Shown: positions 11,201 to 23,200 of the stretch, one piece after another | Numbering within the stretch: the first letter of the stretch is position 1 | Layout: each line of letters begins with the position of its first letter | Source of the DNA: Strigamia acuminata | Taxonomy: Eukaryota; Arthropoda; Chilopoda; Geophilomorpha; Linotaeniidae | Assembly (NCBI GenBank): GCA_949358305.1 | Contig: OX442314.1 | Coordinates: 10,347,060-10,411,059, forward strand | Direction: 5' to 3' | DNA: 64,000 bases | Notes under the pieces: generated by a model | The model's database searches: none | What the model was told of the DNA's origin: nothing | What the model saw: only the letters and a program-made list of their open reading frames with translations | Translations under genes and position numbers: made by a program

Positions 11201-14200
11201 AGCAATACGATACAATATGGAAATATGGAAAACAAGCAAAATTAACAAAGTATGCCAAACAACTCGTTATCAACACCAAGAGTCAGAAAAAGCAGAGACA
11301 ACAACAAAAAACAAAATCAAGGAAGTGAACCCAACGCATCCCAGCGTTTCCGTGTCAAACAACTGTGGTGGTTCCACGGTCACCTAAGATTTATTCTAGT
11401 TCAATTTCTTGACTATTCATGTAAATTCATTTGTACGTTTAATAAATATCTATTGTTTATTTTAAATAAGTACACACCATTTATTTGAAAATAACGAGGC
11501 GGATAAGAATGGATAAGAGATTAGAAATAATCTTTTCCTGTTCCCTAGTCTACACAGTTCTACACAAACCGAAAAAGACACATTCAAACACCACTACAAT
11601 CATTGACAGCATCAACGCCTCACCGATCAAGCCGTAGTATTTTATACCGGAGTGACCGAGGTAGTCGAGTTTTATCATTTATATTCAAATCAAGAAGAAT
11701 ATTCCTATCCCAAAGAAGTCGGGCAAGGAAATAGTATTGGCTTTAAGCAAGACAATAGCCACGTCACCACGTAGACTATTGTTAATAACCCTAGACAAAC
11801 CAAGCCAGAATAGAAGTCTGGATGACTGCGCTTCCACCGCCATCTTGAGCAATGAAGATTCGATCGCATTAGTTTGGCTGAATTATACTCGTGAGATTTC
11901 TGTATTGTGCCACGAGTTTGTAGAGGTGGTATTTCCCGTAAATTTCATATCAGTAGAAGCAACTATTATCTATATTGGGGGAGGTTTAATGGCTATGATA
12001 ACTGTTATGTATCGATATGAGAATTTGGGTATCGCCCTCTGGCGGCGAATTATGTAAAGTGTAAACCACGTGACCATATGTATGAATGAGCTGTGAACTC
12101 ACTCTGGTGTACTATAGTCTAGCAGCTAGCAGTAATAAACACCGTCTACCATTTGATGTGTGTGCCACTTTACTAATATACAACAATGGCGACGAGGTTG
12201 GACTGAATTCGGTTCGTGTGTGAAGTTTGTGCGTCGCGGCATAAAAAGCGTGTATTTGTGAGAAGGTTAGTGCGGTGCGCCATTTTGGTGTGTGTGACCT
12301 TCGCAAGGACGCAGCGAACGAGAATGTCGGCCGTTATTGGGAAAATTGGTGAATTCGATGAGGCGAGGGAGGAATTCGACCTGTATTTGGAACGCCTGAA
12401 GTATTTTTTCGCGGCAAACGACATTGGGGATGAAAAACAGTTATCCACGTTAATGGCGGTAATTGGTCCAGCCGCATACAAATTGCTGAGGAATCTCATG
12501 CAACCCACGGAATTGAAGGATTGGAAGTGGGATGATGTTGTGAAAAAGTTATCTGAACACTACAAACCCGCTCCAATAACTATTGCGGAGCGTTTTAGAT
12601 TTTTAAAAAGGGACCAAAAAACCGGTGAGTCGATTGCGGATTATATTGTGGAATTGAGACGATTGGCGTCGACATGCAGTTACGGTACGTTTTTGAATGA
12701 TGCGTTACGTGACAAATTCGTATGCGGTTTAGCAAATGAGACGATCCAGAAACGTTTGCTGTCTAAAAAGGATTTGAAATTAGCGGTTGCAGTGGATACG
12801 GCGGCCGCCATGGAAATGGTGGAACGCGATTCGACGCAAATTAAAGTGCCACCGGTCATTACGGTGAACAAATTGGACGGTGAACGCCCGTTTAGGCCAA
12901 GATTTGACAAAAGCAAGGACCGGAAGGCATGCTATCGTTGCGGATACGATCATCCCGTGGATAAGTGCAAATACGTAGGTGCGACGTGTCACGCATGTGG
13001 GAAAATAGGACATATTTCCCCGGTATGTAAGTCAAGGACAAATAAAGACGCAAACCAGGAAAGGCGGACATTTCGGCCCGAGCAAAAATTCGCAAAGAAG
13101 CTCGAGGTTCAGGGATCGGAAAACGATGAAGACCAGCCGATATTCGACTTATATCCAGTGTATTCGATTGGTAAGGTCGAAAGTTGTAAAAAATATATGG
13201 TTCCGATTAAGATAGCTGGTGTGTGCATTGAAATGGAATTGGACACCGCGGCGGATATAGCTGTTGTGGGTGGAAAGTGGTTTAAAGAAAATTTTCCGTC
13301 AATGCCATTAAAAATATGCGAAATGACTTTACTTTCATACAGTGGTGATGTCGTGGAAACCGAGGGACAGACCGACATCACAATCGAGTATAAGGGAAGG
13401 AGATACGTGTTGCCACTGGTAGTGGTAAAAGGTGATCGCCCGGGACTATTTGGCCGAAATTGGATTGAGAAAGTGAGTTTGGATTTGAAAAGTATTTTTG
13501 CAGTGACCGAGGCGAAGTCTGATAAACCGGACACTGTTGAGGATTTATTGAAGGATTATTCCAGTTTATTTGAACCAACAAAGGAGCCAATAAAAAATTT
13601 TAAGGCGACCATTAAGTTGCGCAAGGACGCGAAGCCCGTTTTTTGTAAGCATCGGCCAGTGCCATATGCACTAAAATCGGCGGTCGAGGCCCAGATTCAA
13701 CGACATTTGGATGCGGGAATCTGGGAGCGCGTGGAGCATTCGGAATGGGCCACACCGCTGGTAAATGTTGTCAAACCAGATGGATCGGTGCGATGCTGTG
13801 GGGACTTTAAGATCACGGTAAACCCATGTTTAGATATTAACCAATATCCGTTGCCAACTCAGCAGGATATTTTTGCAACATTATGCGGAGGAGAAGAATT
13901 CTCTTCAGTCGACTGTTCGGACGCATATGAGCAGATCGAGCTGGATAAGCAGGCTCAGGAGATATTGATGTTAAACACGCATATGGGATTGATGCGCCCA
14001 AAACGATTGGTGTATGGGTTTGCCGGGGCGTCGGCTATTTTCCAGCGAGCAATAGATCAGATCATTCAAGGAGTGAAGAGAGTCGTGGCATTCCAGGATG
14101 ATACGATGACCACGGCGCCATCAAGAATCGAACATTTGATGGTTTTGAGAACTTTGTTTCAGCGTTTCAGGAAGTATAATGTTTGTTTGAATCGGAAGAA

Positions 14201-17200
14201 ATGCAAGTTCCTGCAGAAAAGAATCAAGTACTTGGGACATATAATTGATAAGGATGGAATCCATCCTACTACGGACAAAATTGATGCGATAAATAAAGTG
14301 CCATCGCCAAAGAATATATCTGAATTGCGTTCCTTTTTGGGACTTTTAAATTATTATTGTAAATTTCTGAAGGATTTGTCAACAAAGTTAACACCTTTAT
14401 ATAGTCTTTTGCAGGACAAGGTAGAATGGAATTGGACTGACGAGTGCGAGCGAACATTTCAACAGTGCAAGGGCGCTTTGACATCTGAGGCGGTGCTGGT
14501 GCACTACGACGTTCGTAAGCCACTTCGATTGACGTGCGACGCGTCACCAGTCGGGGTCGGCGCCATTCTTTCGCACATCATGGCGAACGGCGAGGAGCGC
14601 CCCATCGGCTATTCATCCCAGACCTTGACGCAGGCCCAGCGGGGCTATCCGCAAGGAGAAAGGGAGGCTCTGGCAATCGTGTGCGGAGTGCAGAAGTTTT
14701 ACCAGTACCTCGTCGGGAGAGATTTCACTTTGGTGACTGATCATCTTCCATTGGTCGCGATATTTGGCGACAAACGGGGGATCCCGACGTTGGCCGCTGA
14801 GCGCATTCGTCGCTGGGCGCTTTTATTGTCCACATTCAGGTATAAAATTGAATACAAACGCGGAAGTGAAAACGTGAATGCGGATGCGTTGTCTCGCATG
14901 CCGGTGTCGGACGGCGTCGTTGGCATCGAGTCGCACATATTTAAACTATCGTTTATCGATGAGATGCCAATTGTGGCGAAGAATATTGGTGCTGCGACAA
15001 GGAATGACAAAGTTTTGGGATCGGTTTTGCGTTATCTTGGGGACGGATGGCCGGATGGCGTAAGCGACCCGGAGATTGCGCCGTTTTCACGTCGGCGAGA
15101 GGAACTGTCTGTCGATGGCGGGTGTATTGTGTGGGGAATGCGAGTGGTGATTCCGACGAAATATCGCCCGCACATTTTGGATTTATTACACGATACTCAC
15201 TCGGGAATGGTAAAAATGAAGTCGATCGCGCGTGCGTACGTATGGTGGCCGGGTTTGGATGCGGAGATTGAGAGTGTTGCGAGGAAGTGTCATGCGTGCC
15301 AGCAATGCCAGGCTGATCCCCCGGAAGCGCCTTTCAGGTCGTGGTCGTGGCCGTCCGGCCCGTACGAGCGTATACACATCGATTTCGCCGAGTTGCGAAA
15401 GATACACTATTTAATCATATATGATAGTTTTTCGAAGTGGATCGATGTGATTCCCATGACGACAACAACATCAGAGCGAACCATAGAGGTCTTACGGTGG
15501 AAGTTCGCGGATTTCGGGGTTCCGGTTGAGTTGGTGTCGGACAACGGTCCTCAGTTTTCATCCGTGGAATTTGCGACGTTTTTGGCAATGAACGGGATCA
15601 AGCAGACGTTGGTGCCGGCATACCATCCCGCCTCTAATGGTGCAGCGGAGAGGGCCGTGCGGACATTTAAGGAGTCGTTGGAGCGTATGATGACCGATGT
15701 AAAAGACAATACGACTACAAGTCATAAGATTACGAGATTTTTATTGCGATATCGGAATACTCCACACGCGGTGACGGGTAAGACCCCTGCTGAGTTGTTT
15801 ATTTGTAGGAATGTTCGAACGCGGTTCTCTTTGGTGAGGCCGGATGTGAGGCGCCATGTTCACGAACAATTGGATAAGATTCATAACGCGCAGACGGGGC
15901 GTGATGCCCGTGTTTTTGAAGTCGGCCAGGCGGTATGGATAAAGAGGTATCATACGCGCGGTCCAGAGTGGGTGCGCGGAATCATTAGCTCCGTTCAGAG
16001 CTCGAGGACGTACGTTGTGGCTGTCGGTTCGGTTTTGAGGACGGTCCATATCGATCAGATGCATTTGGACCGTGAGATGCCTGCTGGGGGAACGACTCGG
16101 AATGATGTGGACGGTCGGGTTGACGTGGAGGAGCTCGATAGTGATCAGGAACAAACGGCACCAGACTTGGAGAACGCCGAGGCCGAAGAGGTCCAGATGC
16201 CGGAGTTAGTTCGGGACATCGTGGAACCTCGTGCGAACAATGACATTCAAAACAATCCAGGTGACTGTGTACCGAGACGTCCTGGATTGCGTGCAAGAGA
16301 GCTATTGAAGGAACCGGATAGACTAAGATTGTGAAACATAGAAATTGTCGAATTTATCATTCATTGTTGTGGGGGGAAATATTGTTATGTATCGATATGA
16401 GAATTTGGGTATCGCCCTCTGGCGGCGAATTATGTAAAGTGTAAACCACGTGACCATATGTATGAATGAGCTGTGAACTCACTCTGGTGTACTATAGTCT
16501 AGCAGCTAGCAGTAATAAACACCGTCTACCATTTGATGTGTGTGCCACTTTACTAATATACAACAATAACCATTATTGTACTTATTTGGAAGTAATACTT
16601 AATATTTAATTTACATTTTCAGTATAATATACGGTATATAACATTTTTTTTTATAGAATTCGGGGAAGATGTCACAAGTATACCCCATATGAGTGTTTTA
16701 GACTGAGTTTGGACTCCAGCAAATGAACGATCGCGGACGAATAAATGAGGTTTTGGAACAGTTAGGAAGAGAGTTGTTTCATTGGCCGTGGCGGCCGTCA
16801 CAAGATGCATTACGTACAAAGTTGCTGAGAAGTTAAAAATTTTCATGCGTTTATTATTCTGTTGCTAAATTTGTTTTAATATCTCCGTTTGGAATAAAAG
16901 TGTTTGGCATTTACTTGACTTGTTGGTTTTTTTTTTATAGTTATGGCGCTGATCGCATGTCAGTGTCCATATATCGAGAGAATTGCTTTTACCGTTAAAA
17001 GATTTTACAATTGCCACAAACACAGGTCCCTAAACGGAGTCAAGGAGTTTTTTAACTTCATAAAACACTGCCATTGGCTGAAATTATCACAAACAACATG
17101 AAGTTGAAATTAAGAAATAATTTAACTTCATTGCAGTTGCCAAAAATGCCAGCTATTCTATGGCAACCCAACACAAGAACAGTCAGGAGAAATTGTGGAA

Positions 17201-20200
17201 ATAGTCAAGAGAAAGAGATAAAAGGATTCCAATAAGAGACAATAAAACTGAACACACAAGAAACGAAAATAACTTTCTACCATGTTGTTGTTTTCCAACA
17301 GCAAAAAACTTTTCTTGCATTTGGTAATCTTATGAGGATTTTTGCAACTCTGGATAAAGTCATTTTGAAAAAAGTGAAAGTTTCTCAAAGGTTTACAAAT
17401 ATTTTAGTTGAACAACAACTGTCAAAATAACCCAATGGGTTTTTCCAATAGTGTTTTTTGATGCTTTACATCATTAAACAGCAAACGTGGCATTTTTCTT
17501 AAAAAATAATAAAAAAAAAAGCGAATTAACCTAGAATGAAACCGATCCGACCGGTCTGTGCACGTTCAGAAACACCTTGAGCCGTCCCCAACAAAGATGA
17601 AAAGACAAAGAACCACTCCTGGCTGGCCAAAGTCCTGTTCCATGGGTCATCCAGAAAAAGGTGATTGAAAAATTTTCCACACGCCCAGAGGAGCCCAACC
17701 AAGAGCATTTGAAACGATTGATTACAATTAAAAGAACAAGAACCTTGACCATCCTCTGTAAAAACCAGGGTTCAGAAATCATATCCCAAACTGAAAACTT
17801 TATGTCATAAAAATGGCAAACGCCATTACCAATCACGAAAACCCACAAGACAAATTCAATTTCGAATAAAAAATTCAACCAAACTTTGAAAAAACACCAA
17901 AAAGCACCAAATAATATTCTTGCCAAATAAATACTCAACCGCCACATAACTGAAAAAATACAGAAGAAAATACAATTCGAACTAAGCCTACAGTAGGCCT
18001 AAAATGACGCCAAACAATATCAAAAGAACATATGTAAGAAAATAAATGGATCATTTAGAAATACGAATTCAAACTTGCTGAGAAATTTGCGGAAATGTTA
18101 ATCCCGTGTTTATGAAACCAACCAACCTTTTGGAAATCAAATGCGAATTAAATACCGTGGAAAACGAACACAGCATGCCGAACAGCAAAATCTTGCTGTT
18201 CACCTCGCCTTGTGCTGAGCGAGACGAAATTGCGTGACAGATTATTGTTTAGCGTCTAGTATTGTTTATCGTCTCGTATTGTTTATAGCATCGTCATAAA
18301 ACGACCAAAACAATTTTATTTTTAGTTTTTCAATTTTTTCAATTTTATTTTAAGTTTTCCACTTTGAATTTTGAAAATTAAAAATTCAAACTTTGTATTC
18401 AAATTTTCCTCTTATTCCTTTTTTTTAAATTTCAATTTGCCCTGGATACAAATTGGATACAAATTAATATTACGAATGCTTTGTACGATGAATAAAATTG
18501 GTACATTTGGCATTTTTCCGTGGAGAAATGCGCGGGAGTTGTTTGTTTTCGTCACCTCACTCTGAAGCGTGAACTCGGTTTTTGCATTTCGTCTACATTA
18601 GCGAACCGCTTTTTAATTATTTCAAAAACTATGTTCAAAAATGGGGAAAGGTTAAAGAGAAAGAAAGTGTACCGTAGTAGGTAACAAAATGGCTTCTTTT
18701 AGTCAGACCTCCCAAGTTAGACCGCGGATTTCAAATTTCTAAGAAAATTGATAAAAAAAACTTTTTTGCAAACATTTTGTGGCCCCATTGTAAATTTACA
18801 CTCTTTATAGATATTTCCAACTTTTCACAATTATATATACCCGGTATATTGTATATAGAATATAATATGTATTATCTTTACGCCACCACCACTAAAGGCG
18901 CAACAGTATTTAATACTTCATATTTTAGTTTACACCACAAGAAAATTCCTCCGATTATTATCCGGAACCGCCTGCGTGAGAGAGTACGCCAGCCAAAGGA
19001 GTCTGTGGCCGCATATGTTGCTGTTCTGCGCGGTCTCGCGGAGAAGGGAGAGTACAGAGACTCCAAGCAGGTGGACTTTGCGGTCATGGACCAGTTGATC
19101 GAAGGCCTGGGGAATGCCACGGCAAGACAGTATTTCCTATTGCAAAAGCCGAGTACTTTAAAGGAGGCCTGGAGGACATGGAGTTTTCTAATAACTCCAC
19201 TTTTGATACTTTGTTTCACCCGTATTGCTTTAGAGTTTTTTGTGCTGATTGGATTCGTGATTTCCAAATTGTTGGAAGAAGGGTTTTCCGACGACATGGA
19301 CGGGCGAATATTGCAGATAAATTATGTAAATATCGGTAAATCGGCATTTCACTGGCTTGGGAGAATTTGAGTTCATTCGTAGGATTTTCCGTTTATCGAA
19401 TAAAGAAAAGACTGAACTATCTCTTAAAACGGAAAGTGTTACCAAGACATGGTTTAAACAAAGGGGCCCGGAATCACTATGCCTATTGATATAGAACCAG
19501 AACCGAAGAAAACTTCTTGTTAAAACAATCTTTGACGTTTTTGGCCATTGAAGTGAGCCGTTTTTAATTTATAATTTAACATTTCTGTCCTCACGTGGCC
19601 GCTTTGTCCATTTAGGAAAATGCAATATTTTTGTAAATGTAAATTTATAATTCACGTGTATTCTTAGTTTTAATGTGTTTAGAATAGAATAAATTAATTT
19701 ATTTGTTTGTTAATATGTTTTCATTTGTCATATTTGTTTATTTGTTTATTTTGGAGGTGGTTTGATGGCTACCGCTATTATTCTACTAATTTGGGAAATT
19801 AGTGGAAGGTGTCACAGGTGCTCTCCAACAACTACACAATCACGGAAAAATAACCGAGTAAGCCTTAGAACGGTGCTGGCCACTAAGAGATGCTTTACGG
19901 CACGGCATTGGTGATTTTGCACTTTTAATTTGATAATTTTTAAAGTGACACAATCCAGAGTGATATAGCAAAGAACCATACAAGGAAGCACTGTTGTGAT
20001 TCCAAATATAGCACAAATGTTAGTCCTATGTTTAAAGTTAGTATCAAGTCTGGTCACAATGTCCTGTCCAAAATGTGAGCCACAACTAACTTGTAAGTCA
20101 ACACTGCAAAAGACCTCCATTTTCGGAGACATTATTTTACCTTCGAGTGCACTAAAAATAAAAATAGTACCGGTACTTCACTACTTTCAAAGTTTAAAGA

Positions 20201-23200
20201 TCAAGAATGCACTCGGGACAAAGAATCCCAGCATGGGTGTCTCAAAAGATTAGTTACTAATTTCACAATTTATTTGGACCATAGGATCTCCATGGCAAAG
20301 ATAAGCAAAGTAGAAAAAAAACCAAAAACCAAATGCATTTGTTTTTGGAAGGAGGCCAAGCGCCAAGAAAAGATGGAAACGGCGCGGAACAAAAACGAAT
20401 TGGTTATTTGTGACTTGTGCAATACTGTAGAACTGCTCAAAGAAGATTTGTTGAAGTGCACAACCACCCACTGACTTGTGAGTTGCTAGGCACGAGACAG
20501 GTTTTTCTTTTGCTAAAAAAATAATAAATTAACTTTTTAATATTTTATTTTCATTTTAATTTCTTTTTGTATTGCAGGGATATTGGAGTGGAAGCATTTG
20601 TAAAAATTATATCCCAATTTTTTGACGATAACAGAACCGAGTGTGCTTTATACAAATCACACGTACAAAGAAATGGTACAATGCCATTAATGAATTGATT
20701 TCATTAGACACGATTTTAGATTCTTGGGAGCGGGCAAGTGAAATCGCCAAATTTAACAGGCGACATCGCCACAATTTTGGCAGCGTTATTGTCACAATTA
20801 GGATTATGACGTACGTTAAAAAACGTAAAAATAATATATAAGAAATTGATTTTACGCCTCATTTTATTTTAGCCCAGGCCCCAGGAAAACATTTCTATAG
20901 TAGTGCTAAAAATTTGGCCTTTTGGTAGCCTTTTGGCAGTCATGCAAATCCACGGTTACATCTTAACTCTGATCGTGAAGGAGGTTTCATCCAGTGATGG
21001 TAATTGAATGAAAAGAAGGTTGTATATCAGAAAGGCAATAGTAGAACAAGTTATTAATATTGAACAAGAAATAGAAATACAAATAGAAAGACAATCTGAA
21101 GGTTAGCCCAAGAAGTTTTAAAGAAATAAAAATTGTTGAAAGATTCTTATTTTTACAATTGGCACAAACATTTGGCATCGTTTGGAATCGCTCAAATGGC
21201 TCTGCACGGAAAGATCAAGGAGGAGGACTTCAGTGCATTCGCAAAGGAGATGTTTCCCTGGCGTTGTTTCCGACCTTCGATTGCGAGAGTGGCTAGAGTG
21301 GCTTGTGCCACCCCCATCCCTGCTTTTAGAGTTTAACTTGCAAGAAGCCTAGAGAAGTTCCATGTTATTCCTTTGATATTAATAAATAAAAATATATATT
21401 CACTGTGGTACATTTTCTTGTTCGTTTTGTTTATCATTACTTGTACAGTAACTGTACTGTATGCATTTGGCGTTATCATTTTCGCGGGAATTGCAAATTT
21501 ATAAGCTTCATATTATATTGTTTGGGACAGTTAACCGATTAAGTAAGTATTTTAAAGTAGAAAAAAACTTAATTCCCAAGTTATGTTTAGCCTAGGACGA
21601 AGAAATACAAGGAGCACGAGCTGCGCCCACTTGCTGGAGGCAGTGCTGGACTGGATACAGGATTTTCGAACGTAGAAACACGATTTTGGAACGACGATAG
21701 AAAGATTGATTTAAATGAACAAGCAGAACTCTACAACTCCGAAAATTCCTAAAAAACATCTGGTTGTGATAGCAGCGGTCGAACGGAGCTATCAACTACA
21801 TTTTGGTCAACAAAACGCCTTAAGAGAACACACTGGTTGAAACTGAGAAAGAAAACGAACATGCCCCACCCAAACACAAAAAAGTAAAACTAGATACCAA
21901 GATAGAAGAAAGCATTTCAACATGGATCCAAGAGCATCAGACTAAGGAAACCGCAGCATTGCTGCAAAATTTTCGTGCCTTTGTCGCGAACGAAAAAGCC
22001 ATTATTTAGACCTAAGAGAGTTTGCTCTCCAGCAACTAAACGATCACGGAAAAATAACAGAGTAAGCCTTAGAACGGTTTCGGAAAGTGGTGTTTTATTG
22101 GCTTTGGCGTCCATCAAAAGACGCTCTACGATCAAAAATCAAGAAGTTACTTCAAAGTTAGAAGCTGAAAATTTTCACGCGCGTTATTATTCTATGTTGC
22201 TAAATTTGTTTTAATATCTCCCGTCGGAATAAATGTGTTTGGTATTTACTTAATTTTTTTTTTTTTTTTTTTATCACCCGTGTTCAATTTCCCTACAACA
22301 ACTTTATACAACAAATTTATACCGGCCACCCGGTATCCCACCCGGCCAGTCCAGCATTGGGGTTTTGTATCAGATAGGCAATAGTAGAACAAGTTATTAA
22401 TATTGAAAAAGAAATATAAATACAAACAGAGAGACAATCGGAAGGTTAGCCCAAGAAGTTTTAAAAGAATGAAAATTGTTGAAAGATTTTTTTTCTGTCC
22501 AAAGCGACGGTTGTTTATATTGGAGGTGATTTGTATTGCAGGGATTTAGAAGTGGAGGAATTTTTGGAATTATATCCGAATTTAGAAAGTTATTTCAACG
22601 ACAATAACACACGCGAGTGTCCTTTGTATGAATCGCATGTAACCCATTGGTTTTGTCAAAATTGCGTAAGGAACCAGGCCGAGAAGGAAGTGTCCCAGTC
22701 GGAATAAGTGTGTTTGTATTTACTTGATTTTTTTTATCACCTGTGTTCAATTTCACTACAACAACTCTTTTCGGTGGGATTAGCAATCGTAACGATTGTC
22801 TACTTTTGTGCGTTTGTCCTTGTGATCTACAAATTTATCCGTGCCGTATTTATAGCATTGGATGATATTTTGGACTGAAAGGTAAGCCCAAGAAGTTTTA
22901 AAGGAATGAAAATTGTTAAAAGATTTTTTTTTCTGTCCATATATTGGGGAATTGCTTTTACCGTTAAAAGATTTTACAATTGGCACAAACACAGGTCCCT
23001 AAACAAAGTCATGGAGTTTTTTAAACTTCATAATACAATAAGTTGAAATTAAGAAATAATTTAACTTCATTGCAGTTGCCAAAGATGCCAGCTATTCTAT
23101 GGCAACCCAACAAGCACAGTCAGGAAGAATTGTGTAAATAGTCAAGAGAAAGAGTTAAAAGGATTCCTTTTTAGACAATAAAACTGAACACACAAGAAAA

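Larger units (their letters stand above)
12003..16565 (+). mobile_element. Complete Ty3/gypsy LTR retrotransposon, identical LTRs
   Basis: Element of 4,563 bp flanked by the 5-bp target duplication ATAAC (11,998-12,002 and 16,566-16,570). The two 183-bp LTRs show no difference by eye over their full length and have TG...CA ends. A primer-binding-site candidate TGGCGACGAGGTTGG starts straight after the 5' LTR, and a purine-rich GGGGGGAAAT (about 16,370-16,380) lies just before the 3' LTR. There is one uninterrupted Gag-Pol frame and no env. The order of protease, RT, RNase H and integrase marks Ty3/gypsy, and the zinc-knuckle and integrase forms resemble Mag/K02A2.6-type elements. Identical LTRs and an open frame point to a very recent insertion. 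Confidence 0.97.
11980..16835 (+). pseudogene. Cassette A copy split by the Ty3/gypsy insertion
   Basis: The cassette start (GGAGGTTTAATGGCTATGAT) is at 11,980-11,999 and its continuation (ACCATTATTGTACTTATTTG) begins straight after the 3' LTR at 16,569. Removing the retrotransposon and one copy of ATAAC restores a reading [11 protein letters not shown]. The 3' part (about 16,660-16,835) is frameshifted at first but then reads [20 protein letters not shown] without a stop and ends R-T-K-L-L-R-S-stop. It lacks the in-frame TAA found at the same point in most other copies. The function is unrecognised. Confidence 0.6.
18396..20580 (+). repeat. Segmental duplication, unit 1 (pairs with 25,040-29,945)
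   Basis: Collinear with 25,040-29,945. Shared words in order: TTGCCCTGGATACAAATT, GGCATTTTTCCGTGGAGAAA, ACCGCGGATTTCAAATTTCT, ACATTTTGTGGCCCCATTG, CCGCCTGCGTGAGAGAGTAC, GGAGGTGGTTTGATGGCTAC, CACAAATGTTAGTCCTATG, GGACCATAGGATCTCCATGG. Unit 1 lacks the foldback element and the 5' part of the gag relic that unit 2 has. Confidence 0.8.

Noticed and set aside
15741..16296. Minus-strand frames of 103-137 codons in the retrotransposon
   Set aside because: Shadows of the Gag-Pol frame.
18777..18940. N-terminal [16 protein letters not shown]... as the start of the gag-like relic
   Set aside because: That sequence is non-coding AT-rich repeat shared with 27,360-27,500; the Gag similarity begins only at about 18,950.
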